Source: Rhizobium freirei PRF 81
GTDB taxonomy: Bacteria; Pseudomonadota; Alphaproteobacteria; Rhizobiales; Rhizobiaceae
Reading direction: 5' to 3'
DNA length: 64,000 nucleotides
Assembly (NCBI RefSeq): GCF_000359745.1
Contig: NZ_AQHN01000089.1
Span: 186,001 to 250,000 of the forward strand
The notes under the pieces were generated by a model. It was not told the origin of the DNA and made no database searches. It saw nothing but the letters and a program-made list of their open reading frames with translations. This document shows positions 1-8,640 of this stretch, piece after piece. The translations under genes and the position numbers were made by a program. Every line of letters begins with the position of its first letter. The first letter of the stretch is position 1.

Positions 1-540
1 AGCAGCATCTCTGAAGCGCGTTGTGATAAGCGCGAGTATGTAGCATGCCGGAACCAAGAACAGCACCGTCAAGACAATTCCCGGAAATATCAGGAAGATA
101 TTCCAGTTTGGTACCACCTGAAAGCACGCGAAGACGACGACAACAATGATGAAATTATAGCCCGTAGTGATGAGGTTTCGGTAGATCAGCGTATAAATCG
201 CGACAGAGAAGCTGGTTTTCTGATTTAGGAAAAGATTGCCAGTCGAGGTGAGGGCCACCGTGGACTCATTCAGGGTACCGGATATGAGTCCCCAAAAGAT
301 CATTGCGACAGTTATGTAAGGAAGGATGCCGGCAACCGGCATTTTCCAAAGGAGCGACCAGACAAGGCCGAGTGCGAAAATCGTCACGCCCGTCGACAGG
401 GCGATCCACATTTGGCCGAATTTAGACCTGGAGTGCCTGCGCCGCAGATCGGCGGTACCCAACAGGTGCCATATGCGCCAGCTCCTTATTCCGTCCATCA
501 ACTCGATGGACCCCGCCACATAAGGTGTCTTGAAACTCAT
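1..540 (-). CDS. ABC-2 type polysaccharide export permease, partial (C-terminus outside window)
   Basis: The frame opens with ATG at 540 and runs off the left edge, giving 180 residues. The N-terminal RSKFGQMW segment after a basic stretch, followed by hydrophobic segments (about residues 55-75, 85-105, 120-145 and 150-175), is typical of Wzm/KpsM/TagG-type ABC-2 permeases that carry undecaprenyl-linked or lipid-linked polysaccharide across the inner membrane. The cognate ATPase (Wzt/KpsT) should lie just beyond the window, on the left. The gene is the last visible member of a minus-strand polysaccharide cluster, and 175 bp separate it from the upstream glycosyltransferase. The family assignment is good. 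Whether the cargo is O-antigen or capsule cannot be told from this fragment. Confidence 0.8.
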   Translation of the reverse strand, partial: MSFKTPYVAGSIELMDGIRSWRIWHLLGTADLRRRHSRSKFGQMWIALSTGVTIFALGLVWSLLWKMPVAGILPYITVAMIFWGLISGTLNESTVALTSTGNLFLNQKTSFSVAIYTLIYRNLITTGYNFIIVVVVFACFQVVPNWNIFLIFPGIVLTVLFLVPACYILALITTRFRDAA

Positions 541-715
541 CCGCTAACTCGTCATCGCGAAAAATCGCCGCCATTCATGTTTGCTTGTGCTTCTAGTGCG
601 CTTGCCTATGCTTTGACAAGCCGCACGACGTATTACATGTCGCGAGCGTGAAGATCCGTTGACGCCAAAAGCCGTTGATCCGTGCAGATATCAATCCGAT
701 TGCACCAGCCTGGGT

Positions 716-1870
716 TTACGCTCGCCCGATCAACTTGCGAAGCAGTACCCTGGCGCGCACGTCCAACGTTCGCTCACACCGGCGCATCCAGAAAGCCACT
801 TCTTCCGCGAGTTCCATCACTCGTTTTTCTGTATGGCGCAAGCGCTGCTGAAGCTCCGAATAGGCAACTATTCCAAAGACATCGGCGCTGCCCATTGCCT
901 TGAAGAAACTGGGGAAGGTAAAGCCGTTTTCGGCCAGAACCCGGGCGCTGGCTTCATCACTCAGCACGCGATACATCAGCTCCAGCCCAAACGCGCGCAT
1001 ATGATGCGCTTCCTCCTTCATCGCGAGGTCCGCCATGATTGCCTTGATGGGCCAGTTGTCATACCGAGACTCCTTCGCCTCGGGAAAGATCCGGCAAAAA
1101 AAATCGCGGTCTTCGATTGTCGCGTAGGATTCGAATACCTTTGCGAGCTCCCAATGGACTTGTGCTTGTTTGTATGGCGTGGTCGCGCTGGTGTTTTGCT
1201 GATTGTCGCGAATTCGATAGTCGATCAATCGCTCCGGCATCACGTATACTTCAAAGTCCAGACAAATGCGGATCCACAGATCAAGGTCCTGCGTTTGGAG
1301 AAGGCGCGGATCCGTCAGTCCAATCTTGTCAAAAACACCCCGCCGTATCATCGCCGTTGGTGCGGATAAGTTGTTGCCGACTTTAAAGAAGCGACGGAGC
1401 CAAACCTCACGTGGGCAGTTGTCCACTTCAACCCACTTATAGCCAATGTGATCCCTTATTTCCTCTCCAGCTTCATTGACGTAACGCATGTAGCTGAACG
1501 CCGCGCCAATTTGGGGATTGGCGCTGAGAAATGCGAGCTGGCGCTCTAACTTTTCTCTATTGAATAAGTCATCCGAAGCAAGGGGACAGATGAATTCTCC
1601 GCGCGCCTCACGAAAATTGTTATTTGCGGCGACGCTTGGGCCTTGATTCCTGGGTAGCCTAAACAATCGAATTCGTGGATCCGAGAACGATTTAACGACA
1701 TCTACCGTTGCGTCCGACGAACCATCATCTGTCACCAATATTTCAAAATCAGAGAAAGTTTGGGCCAAAACGCTCTCAATGCACGCCCCAATATACTTTT
1801 CGTGATTATAGGCAGGGATACATACGGATACGCGTGGATGCACGGCGGTCTCTATTCTTGACCCAGTCAT
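716..1870 (-). CDS. Family 2 glycosyltransferase
   Basis: A GT-A fold glycosyltransferase that transfers an NDP-sugar to a growing surface polysaccharide at the cytoplasmic face of the membrane. The N-terminus shows the GT2 hallmark VSVCIPAYNHEKYI, then VTDDGSSDAT (first aspartate cluster) and PLASDDLF (second, DxD-like). The C-terminal ~150 residues are helical with no membrane span. I prefer the ATG at 1870, which gives MTGSRIET and is preceded by GGAAA. A TTG at 1903 would add 11 residues and sit 6 bases after the upstream stop. The gene follows the glycosidase-like gene closely and is probably co-transcribed with it. Donor and acceptor sugars cannot be deduced. Confidence 0.88.
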   Translation of the reverse strand: MTGSRIETAVHPRVSVCIPAYNHEKYIGACIESVLAQTFSDFEILVTDDGSSDATVDVVKSFSDPRIRLFRLPRNQGPSVAANNNFREARGEFICPLASDDLFNREKLERQLAFLSANPQIGAAFSYMRYVNEAGEEIRDHIGYKWVEVDNCPREVWLRRFFKVGNNLSAPTAMIRRGVFDKIGLTDPRLLQTQDLDLWIRICLDFEVYVMPERLIDYRIRDNQQNTSATTPYKQAQVHWELAKVFESYATIEDRDFFCRIFPEAKESRYDNWPIKAIMADLAMKEEAHHMRAFGLELMYRVLSDEASARVLAENGFTFPSFFKAMGSADVFGIVAYSELQQRLRHTEKRVMELAEEVAFWMRRCERTLDVRARVLLRKLIGRA

Positions 1871-1909
1871 CTGAGAATTTCCATTTCGTATACGAGCTGG
1901 CAAAGATTG

Positions 1910-2830
1910 TTATTTGCGCAATCGCGCTACACCAACGCCAGTCAAACCAAAACCATTCCCGTTATAAAACAAGAACGTTCCGTGCTGGTTTTCCACTACC
2001 GAGGCGAAGCACGTCATCTCGGAATCCCAACCACTGACGGAGGGCTCGAGGCCGCCCACCCTGTCTTGACGCTGCCAGTTCACACCATCGCTCGATGTTG
2101 CATAGCCTATGCTATAGCCTTTTGAATGCGACCTTACTGAATGCCACATCTCGTAAACACCATTGATCTTTCGAATATACGGGCGCCCGAAGCCGTATTC
2201 ATCAGGCCCAATGGGTTTCAAAACCGCCGTGCTTCGATCAGGCCACGACACCCCATCTGAAGATTCCAGATAGGCCATATGATAGGTGGGAACCTGTTTG
2301 CCAGCAGTTTCGACAAAAGCGGAGCCGGCTGCGTACCAGATTTTCCAGAGGTCCTGCTCCTCGTCCCTTAGAACGTGAGCGCCGGTGCGCACGATGAACT
2401 CCGCGGGAGTTCGGTCCAGAATCGGCGTTTCTTGGTACCGGACGAAACTGTCCCCGCCATCGTCGCTAAAGGCCAAGCCTGTAAACAGCAGATAGCGCGC
2501 ACGCGGGGTTAACTGCCATCCTGCATAATACATGCGGAGGCGCGCGCCATCGCGAACAACAGCGAGCGGCGTCACGCCGTTGTCGTCAAAAGCTCCGGGT
2601 CTACCAATATCGAGAGCGGGCCGCTCCGAAAACGCAATTACACGAGTTGGGTCGCTCGATGAGACGTCTATCCAGCCCAAGCGTCCCACCTGAAGATCGT
2701 CGCGGAAAGCGAGAAAAACGCGGATGCGATCCGCATCCATTTCGATGGCGGTCGGCAAATAAGCGTGCGAATGCATCCACTTTGCCCGGCCGTTGGCATT
2801 AAATATAGGACCTAATCGCTCCCAGTTCAT
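1910..2830 (-). CDS. Beta-propeller glycosidase-like protein (GH43/GH32-clan fold)
   Basis: A 306-residue protein with repeated motifs of five-bladed propeller glycosidases: AFDDNGVTPLAVVRDGARLRM, MYYAGWQL, WKIWYAAGSAF, MWHSVRS and LFYNGNGFG. Such blades with Trp/Tyr-rich ends and acidic residues (DDNG, YLESSDG) occur in GH43/GH130-like proteins that sit in polysaccharide gene clusters. No signal peptide is visible, so it would act in the cytoplasm. It could be a phosphorylase or hydrolase trimming intermediates, or a non-catalytic sugar binder. ATG at 2830 follows GGGATG in the leader. It lies between the PhyH gene and the GT2 gene in the same orientation. Fold assignment is moderate, activity unknown. 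Confidence 0.65.
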   Translation of the reverse strand: MNWERLGPIFNANGRAKWMHSHAYLPTAIEMDADRIRVFLAFRDDLQVGRLGWIDVSSSDPTRVIAFSERPALDIGRPGAFDDNGVTPLAVVRDGARLRMYYAGWQLTPRARYLLFTGLAFSDDGGDSFVRYQETPILDRTPAEFIVRTGAHVLRDEEQDLWKIWYAAGSAFVETAGKQVPTYHMAYLESSDGVSWPDRSTAVLKPIGPDEYGFGRPYIRKINGVYEMWHSVRSHSKGYSIGYATSSDGVNWQRQDRVGGLEPSVSGWDSEMTCFASVVENQHGTFLFYNGNGFGLTGVGVARLRK

Positions 2831-2920
2831 TGTCGCATCCCAGGATGGTCCGATCTTCTAGTTTGAGGACCGCGCCGTGACGCCACCATCAGCAGGCCCT
2901 CTTGTTTCCAAGAGACACAT

Positions 2921-3778
2921 TTATTTAGAAGACGAAAGCTTAGCCTGACGCCATGCCTTAACACTCGGAGACGGTAACCACCGATATCCAAGGTATGAAC
3001 GAATCGCCGGATCCTCGGGCGCTTCGCTCAGCATCGAAGGGATACTGATTTGCTGCGCCAAGATGGGAACACCTATAACGTGGTTGATCGCCCGGCGAAT
3101 GCGGCTTGATTTATTTATGCCTGCGCGATGGAAGGTCATCGCGTCGAAAAACAAAATCGAGCCAGCCGGCGCGCTTGGTACGTACTGAGAAAGAGCAACC
3201 AGTTGCTCCGAGGGAAACGCTTCAAATTTATGGCTAGACGGCAAAAATGCCGTGCCACCAGTTTCAAGATTGAAGTCTTCGAGGCAAACCAGCGCACTGA
3301 CAGCCAATGGCTTCGATGATACCCAATGCTGATAATTTAAATCACGATGCCATCCGGTTTGAGCTTGAACCCGCTCGGGACGATTGATGACACCGTTTTG
3401 CATGAGCAGCTGGATGCCCTCCCCCAAAACCAATCGGGGAATTTCCAGCAATTCCGCTGAGGTGGCGAGCTCGAGAAACTCACGATCATACGCTAGGGGA
3501 CAGCGAACAATGTCACGATCATTCAATTTCTCAAGAGCTTCCTCGCCTGAGACCTCTGCACATTGAGCAGCGTAAACGTCTTCAAGCTTTTGATTAAGGC
3601 TAGCGACTTTGGACATTGGCAGAACAGATTCTAATACGCCAAAGCCCCGAACAGCAATCTCTTCGCAAATAGCAGCTGCGCGCCCTGTCGCAGAACTTGC
3701 GTTGGTAATGCCGTAGGTTTTCACCGTTTCCATCGCCTCATCCCCAGCTATATGCTTCCTCAAGAGTCGGCTTAGCAT
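2921..3778 (-). CDS. Phytanoyl-CoA dioxygenase (PhyH) family, Fe(II)/2-oxoglutarate oxygenase
   Basis: The HxD iron-binding motif is seen in GWHRDLNYQHW, and the distal histidine with the 2-oxoglutarate-binding arginine lies in FHRAGINKSSRIRRAI. GGTAFLPSSHK is the usual strand between them. The protein is 285 residues with ATG at 3778. A second ATG at 3733 (METVKTYG) has the better purine-rich leader, GGGGATGAGGCG, and may be the true start. PhyH proteins in polysaccharide loci are thought to hydroxylate or otherwise oxidise sugars or lipid substituents, and its place between the GT61 and glycosidase-like genes suggests the same here. The substrate is unknown. Confidence 0.82.
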   Translation of the reverse strand: MLSRLLRKHIAGDEAMETVKTYGITNASSATGRAAAICEEIAVRGFGVLESVLPMSKVASLNQKLEDVYAAQCAEVSGEEALEKLNDRDIVRCPLAYDREFLELATSAELLEIPRLVLGEGIQLLMQNGVINRPERVQAQTGWHRDLNYQHWVSSKPLAVSALVCLEDFNLETGGTAFLPSSHKFEAFPSEQLVALSQYVPSAPAGSILFFDAMTFHRAGINKSSRIRRAINHVIGVPILAQQISIPSMLSEAPEDPAIRSYLGYRWLPSPSVKAWRQAKLSSSK

Positions 3779-3815
3779 CTTAAAAAACGACAGCCAAGCC
3801 TGAAGAGACCGCTTT

Positions 3816-5714
3816 TTAGCACTTAGCTCGACCGCCTTTCACCAAAATCCGGTCCAATGCCACTCTCACATCCATGGGATCGATAGCAAAATCAAAATTC
3901 GTGTGTATCCAAGAGACGTTCGGCCGCGGATAGCCATCCCCCACGCAGATAAAATAATCCTGACAAATTGACGACGTGATACTGCTGAAAGCCTCTCCAG
4001 CGTCTGAACTGGCTGCGAACACGAGCACGGCACATTCACGCGGCGCAAAGGCGAGATTGGCAAAAGCAGCACCTGCTGGGCCTGCGACAATTTCAACATC
4101 GGAAAAAAGCTCGATCTGATCGTCGACGCTCATATTCCCGGTGTTTACCGATACAAATCCAGCCTTGGAAAGCAATCGCACTATCTTTTCTTCATTGAGG
4201 AATCGTGCAGTGCGACTTCCGATCCCGCGCGTCAGATACAGCCGCTTTCCCGGACGTGGCTTGCCCTCGCCACCAGCAGGCAAGAGCCGCTCGCGTATCA
4301 AGTTGATTGCTCTTGGGTGAGCCATGAGATCTCTGGAGACAACGGAAGGGACGGTAAGCTGCCTCAATCGAAGCGGAGAACTGAAATTAACGGCTCTCCA
4401 CCGTGACTGGTTGACCCCAAGTCGAGCAAGCAGACGCTCCTGCCAAGGTTTGATATCGAGATCCACAAGAATAGCTTCATCCGCGTGGGTAGATTTCTCT
4501 TCAAGAAGAAGCAGCCTCGGTAAGTCTTCGCAAATAAAATGATAGTAATTTTTATTATGTCCGAAATATATAGCGTCTTTCAAATTGACGCAACGCGACG
4601 CATCTCGGCAAACCAGGGCGTTTTCCTCGCTGACGGCAAGGATAGAGGGTGTATAGCGATGCCAGTGAATGGGCGAAATATGATTTGTATCCGCCAAGAG
4701 ATAATTTCCCTCAGCGATTGAGGCACCATAAGAAGGCAAAATCTCAGCCTTTTCGATCTTATAATTAAAAACCCTTCCAAAGGTGTGTTCACGCTCGTAG
4801 TAAGATATTTCCCCTCCCGCGACGACATGCGACTTTATCGTCAGCTTGACTTCCTCCAATAGCTCCTCTTGTTTCACCCCGTCCAAATGTCGTGCCTTAT
4901 GACTGTCAGCAATTTGGACCACCGACGCGGTTACCCAGCCCTGCCAACGATCAAGCTTGGACTTTAGCGCGGCGAGACCAAGGACTGGATCTCTTCCAAA
5001 TTCCGCAATTGCCATCGCCAAATTCTGTTCATACATGGGATGGGCCAGCGCGAGATACTCATGCAAGGCCAACAAGCTTGCATCCCACTCCTTCATTTTG
5101 AGAAGCGAACAGCACAAAAGCCACCACGCTGATTTGTTTTGGGGGTTGATCTCAGTTGCTTTTCGCAATTCCTTGACCGCATCCGAAAACGACCTGGCCT
5201 CCCAGGCCCGCGTTCGAAACCGCAAGCTGGGAGCTAAACTTTCATCAAGGAGAATTCCTGCAGCCAGATGGGCTTGCGCCTCCTCAGTCCAGCAGGCTTC
5301 TACGAGGAATAAATCCCCCAAGCCGGTCAGGACAAGATCCGTCTTGTATTCCTCTTTCAGAGCCAACTGATAGGCTGCAAACGCGAGGTCGAACATCCCG
5401 GCATGCTTGAACGTGTTAGCTAGAAATAGCAGCATCGGACCGCGAGGATTGCTGCGCCAACGTCCGTGATGGCCTTCGCTTGAGAAGGGATTAGGTATCT
5501 GCGACAGGAATATTTGTTGGTTTCGCCCGGGAATGGATGCAATATTCCGCATAACATGCCCAAGTATTGCCCAGCACATAGAGGTGCGATTCGCCCCATA
5601 GCGGCGTCGGATATTTTCAATCCTGTTAAATTTGAAGGCGGTGAGCCACAAAACTCCAACAACGACCAGCCCTAAACGTGCGGACCTGTTCCTCCAAGAA
5701 ACTCTGGCTAGCAT
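3816..5714 (-). CDS. TPR-containing GT61 family (DUF563) glycosyltransferase
   Basis: A 632-residue protein. A basic N-terminus is followed by a hydrophobic segment (about residues 12-26), then a TPR-like helical region (about 90-260) with repeats such as TDLVLTGLGDLFLVEA and NPQNKSAWWLLCCSLL. The C-terminal GT61 domain (about 380-620) carries YFGHNKNYYHFICEDLPR, the KRLYLTRG strand, and VEIVAGPAGAAFANLAFA, the conserved (H/P)GA region. GT61 enzymes transfer xylose or other sugars onto polysaccharides or proteins. RBS AAGGAATAGC precedes the ATG at 5714. It is the first gene of a minus-strand run and divergent from the FkbM gene. TPR-GT fusions suggest processive or protein-scaffolded assembly, but this is inference. 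Confidence 0.8.
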   Translation of the reverse strand: MLARVSWRNRSARLGLVVVGVLWLTAFKFNRIENIRRRYGANRTSMCWAILGHVMRNIASIPGRNQQIFLSQIPNPFSSEGHHGRWRSNPRGPMLLFLANTFKHAGMFDLAFAAYQLALKEEYKTDLVLTGLGDLFLVEACWTEEAQAHLAAGILLDESLAPSLRFRTRAWEARSFSDAVKELRKATEINPQNKSAWWLLCCSLLKMKEWDASLLALHEYLALAHPMYEQNLAMAIAEFGRDPVLGLAALKSKLDRWQGWVTASVVQIADSHKARHLDGVKQEELLEEVKLTIKSHVVAGGEISYYEREHTFGRVFNYKIEKAEILPSYGASIAEGNYLLADTNHISPIHWHRYTPSILAVSEENALVCRDASRCVNLKDAIYFGHNKNYYHFICEDLPRLLLLEEKSTHADEAILVDLDIKPWQERLLARLGVNQSRWRAVNFSSPLRLRQLTVPSVVSRDLMAHPRAINLIRERLLPAGGEGKPRPGKRLYLTRGIGSRTARFLNEEKIVRLLSKAGFVSVNTGNMSVDDQIELFSDVEIVAGPAGAAFANLAFAPRECAVLVFAASSDAGEAFSSITSSICQDYFICVGDGYPRPNVSWIHTNFDFAIDPMDVRVALDRILVKGGRAKC

Positions 5715-5827
5715 GCTATTCCTTCTGCGATAGGACTTTCAAGGTCTAGTCATAAGCGGGCAAGGGAGCTAAATGAATAGCACTATAGACAAGATGTCTC
5801 TCTATCACACGGGCTGAATGACGCAAA

Positions 5828-7006
5828 ATGAAGCGCTCTGATTTTCGAAATCGGCTTTCGAGCCTATTTCAGACATACAACGAAACAGCATTTAAGCTGC
5901 GGCGCGCCGCAATCACGGAACGTCTTCAATCGGCTGCGGAAATTTATATTTTTGGTGCTGGTCAGAATGGTCAGCATGTCGCCGACCTCCTCGGTCAAAT
6001 CAGTTTGAAAGCTGTGGCATATATTGACGACACTCCGGCAAAACAAAACACTATTGTAACCGGCCTTCCGGTATATTCATTAGATTACCTCGCTGGACGA
6101 GGGAAAACTATTTTGATCACGTCAATATTTTCCCCACATATTGGTTTCTCCGAGATCTCCGCCAGATTAAGGTCGCAAGATATAGAGCATGTGTCGCTAT
6201 TTGAATTTCTTTGGGTCGCCAATGAAGATGACAGTTCGTCTTTTTATTTTCTGAATCATCCAACCTTTCTTCATCGCCATGCCGAAGACATTCGGTGGCT
6301 TCTTGACAGGTTAGTAGATGAAGAGTCGCTGGCCCAGCTGCTTGCGCATATTCACTTCAGACTTAATCTCGACTATGGCGCGCTGCCTGCCGTGCAACGC
6401 GTATTTTGGCCCAGCGCGATTCCTTCTGAGAAAATCGTATACCTCGATTGCGGCGCCTATGATGGCGATACGTTAATTCCGTTTATGCAGGAGCATAGCA
6501 ACCGAGTACGGCTGGCGCTCCCGATCGAACCCGATCCTCATAACTTCCACCGAATGACGAACAATCTTGCTTCCTTAAGTGCAGATGATCGACGAAAGAT
6601 CATTCCGATTGCAGCAGCGACGGGAGAAACCAGCGGTAAGCTGAAGTTTGATCTTGGAAAAAACCAAGCATCTTCGCTTTCGGAAGCTGGCTCATCCGAA
6701 GTAGATGTCGCAGCTTTGGACGAAATCATTGAAAAATATTGCGAACCCAACGACCACATATTGGTCAAAATAGACGTGGAAGGCGCCGACTTGGCCACGC
6801 TGAAAGGCGCAAAACGTTCAATTATTGAGCGGAAAGTGTGGCTGGCGATCTCGGTATACCATGCGCCATCCGATCTATGGGCTCTCCCCCAATATGTAAG
6901 CCAACTGGACCAAAACTATCGATTTGCCTTGCGCAGCAACGGTTGCGATGGAGCGGATCTTATGGTTTACGCCTTTGTGCCAAATGCGGCAGACCTCGCG
7001 TCATAA
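5828..7006 (+). CDS. FkbM family methyltransferase with N-terminal nucleotide-binding-like domain
   Basis: 392 residues. The N-terminal part (about 35-125) has a Rossmann-like start IYIFGAGQNGQHVADLL and AYIDDTPAKQ, resembling the dinucleotide-binding module seen ahead of many sugar-modifying enzymes. The C-terminal part (about 200-380) is an FkbM methyltransferase: IVYLDCGAYDGDT (SAM motif I), LPIEPDPHN (motif II) and ILVKIDVEGADLATLKGA. It would O-methylate a sugar of the surface polysaccharide using SAM. It is the only plus-strand gene of the locus. Its stop overlaps the stop of the convergent GNAT-like gene at 7001-7006. The coding sequence is AT-rich compared with the right half of the window. 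Confidence 0.85.
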   Translation: MKRSDFRNRLSSLFQTYNETAFKLRRAAITERLQSAAEIYIFGAGQNGQHVADLLGQISLKAVAYIDDTPAKQNTIVTGLPVYSLDYLAGRGKTILITSIFSPHIGFSEISARLRSQDIEHVSLFEFLWVANEDDSSSFYFLNHPTFLHRHAEDIRWLLDRLVDEESLAQLLAHIHFRLNLDYGALPAVQRVFWPSAIPSEKIVYLDCGAYDGDTLIPFMQEHSNRVRLALPIEPDPHNFHRMTNNLASLSADDRRKIIPIAAATGETSGKLKFDLGKNQASSLSEAGSSEVDVAALDEIIEKYCEPNDHILVKIDVEGADLATLKGAKRSIIERKVWLAISVYHAPSDLWALPQYVSQLDQNYRFALRSNGCDGADLMVYAFVPNAADLAS

Positions 7007-7951
7007 GGCCGAAGTATCGACAACGACCTCATAAACATCGTGGGCGACGGAACTGCCTCCAAACTCTTCTTTTTGAGTGACGAGGCCCTCGTTCAATATA
7101 CGTCCGCCGTCTTCGTTGGAAATCCCGAAATCAAAGAAGCGGTGCGAATGGCGATAGCGCTCAATCAGAAAGTCAAATAGCCCATCCAGCGCCGCGACGT
7201 CACGGCCCTGTTCGCTTGCTGCGATATATTGCGCGTGTGCGACAGTTGCGGTGTCAAACATCACGACGCCGGCCACCGCTTGGCTGTCCTGCTCTGCGAG
7301 ATACAATTTGATAGCTTCAGGCAACCGCTCCGACAACAGTATTATTTCCTGAAGAGTATGTGTCGGCGCAACCCCATGCCGCGACTGAAGCGTGTCGGAG
7401 AGAATTCGCCAGAAGGCTGGCCAATCCTGACTTTCCGTGAAGTGTAATTGCGCCTTAACCGCCTTCTTAACACCGCGTTCACGCCGCTTTGATCGTACGC
7501 CAGGGGAAAGATAGTCGATAGTTGTCGTCACATCTCGCCGGATCAATTGAGCTCGATGGCGAAACAATGCGTACAGGTCCTCCTGCGCGGGTGCTCGATG
7601 ATAAATCGATGGCAAGGCCTTATAAATAAGCCGTCGGACTCCCTGCTCGCGCAGCCGATGCAGAAGTATGTCCCATATGGCGAGCATACGAACGGATGTC
7701 ACTCGCTGATCAACCACCAGGCCGCCGAATGTTAAACCCTGATGCGAATAAAGGGTATCCCCGGCGATGTTTGCCGGCAGAAGGCCGATCGGCTTGCCTT
7801 CATCCATAAAAATATAAGAGCAATCCTGGAATCGATCGGAATGATATTCCATGAAGCGCCGATCGAAGAGAAAATGCCCATTCCTCGCTTCCGCGTTGAG
7901 GGCATTCCATATCTCACGCTCCGACTGGGTAAAGGGAACGATTTCAATCAT
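7001..7951 (-). CDS. FemAB/GNAT-like acyltransferase (BioF2/GNAT_6 type)
   Basis: About 316 residues resembling FemAB-like GNAT proteins that acylate a sugar or cell-wall precursor. Visible signatures are YSHQGLTFGGLVVD near residue 80, a basic stretch GVRSKRRERGVKKA, and the C-terminal HAQYIAASEQGRDVAALDGL with FFDFGISNEDGG, a pattern common in these proteins in O-antigen loci. I place the start at the ATG at 7951 because it forms an ATGA overlap with the stop of the upstream acyltransferase gene. An in-frame start at 7969 would add six residues. It is translationally coupled to the beta-helix acyltransferase and probably modifies the same amino sugar. Specificity is unknown. Confidence 0.72.
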   Translation of the reverse strand: MIEIVPFTQSEREIWNALNAEARNGHFLFDRRFMEYHSDRFQDCSYIFMDEGKPIGLLPANIAGDTLYSHQGLTFGGLVVDQRVTSVRMLAIWDILLHRLREQGVRRLIYKALPSIYHRAPAQEDLYALFRHRAQLIRRDVTTTIDYLSPGVRSKRRERGVKKAVKAQLHFTESQDWPAFWRILSDTLQSRHGVAPTHTLQEIILLSERLPEAIKLYLAEQDSQAVAGVVMFDTATVAHAQYIAASEQGRDVAALDGLFDFLIERYRHSHRFFDFGISNEDGGRILNEGLVTQKEEFGGSSVAHDVYEVVVDTSAL

Positions 7952-8640
7952 TCGTCCCGCACCCTGCAAAAGCGCGTCGCCGCAATCTTACGAGGTTCTG
8001 CCGGATTGCCTTGGTATATCGTATTCGGGGATGTCGATGATGCGATGGATGCGGACATTGCGATATAGTTATCTTCAGCAACATCCGTGTTGTTCCCTAT
8101 CGCAGCATTCACGCCGATATAGGAATATTTGCCGATATTACAGAAGCCGGAAACCACAACATGGGAGGTTATGAAGACATTGTCTTCGACCGTCGAACGG
8201 TGCCCGATGTGATTGCCGCTCCAGAGGATGACATTGTTTCCGATCGTGACAAATGCCTGAATCGTATTGTCCTCAAGGACAAAGCAATTGTCGCCGATTT
8301 TCACATTGTGCCAGACAAAGGCACGCGAGCTGACATAACTGGCGAGCGTATAGCCTCTCGCTTTCATATTGACATAGTGCCGAGCACGCACCCTGTTCAG
8401 CTGAGAATCGCCAATAGCCACGAAGGCCTTTGTTTTTGCTGGCGGAAAATGCTCTTCGACGGTTGCGAGATCGACAAGGGGCAGCCCCTCGAAGGTGTCT
8501 CCATTGATATAGTCAGAACCAATTGCGAATCCGACAGGCTCGTAAGACGAATCGTGCAGGAAATATTCGTAGGCCATGGAAGCGATTTCGCCGTTGCCAA
8601 CAATCAGCAGCGACTCCTTGTCTTTCGAAATTCCTGTCAT
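7948..8640 (-). CDS. NeuD/FdtC-like left-handed beta-helix sugar acyltransferase
   Basis: 230 residues. The N-terminal ~90 residues (LLIVGNGEIASMAYEYFL) match the NeuD/PglD-type nucleotide-sugar-binding domain. From about residue 110 come hexapeptide repeats forming a left-handed beta-helix (NVKIGDNCFV, NTIQAFVTIG, STVEDNVFIT, NIGKYSYIGV), closed by TIYQGNPAEPRKI. Such enzymes N-acetylate a dTDP- or UDP-amino sugar with acetyl-CoA. Lying in the same operon as the FdtA-FdtB fusion, it is a good candidate for the acetylation step that would yield dTDP-3-acetamido-3,6-dideoxyhexose. It overlaps both neighbours by ATGA. Family is confident, the exact sugar is inferred. Confidence 0.82.
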   Translation of the reverse strand: MTGISKDKESLLIVGNGEIASMAYEYFLHDSSYEPVGFAIGSDYINGDTFEGLPLVDLATVEEHFPPAKTKAFVAIGDSQLNRVRARHYVNMKARGYTLASYVSSRAFVWHNVKIGDNCFVLEDNTIQAFVTIGNNVILWSGNHIGHRSTVEDNVFITSHVVVSGFCNIGKYSYIGVNAAIGNNTDVAEDNYIAMSASIASSTSPNTIYQGNPAEPRKIAATRFCRVRDE

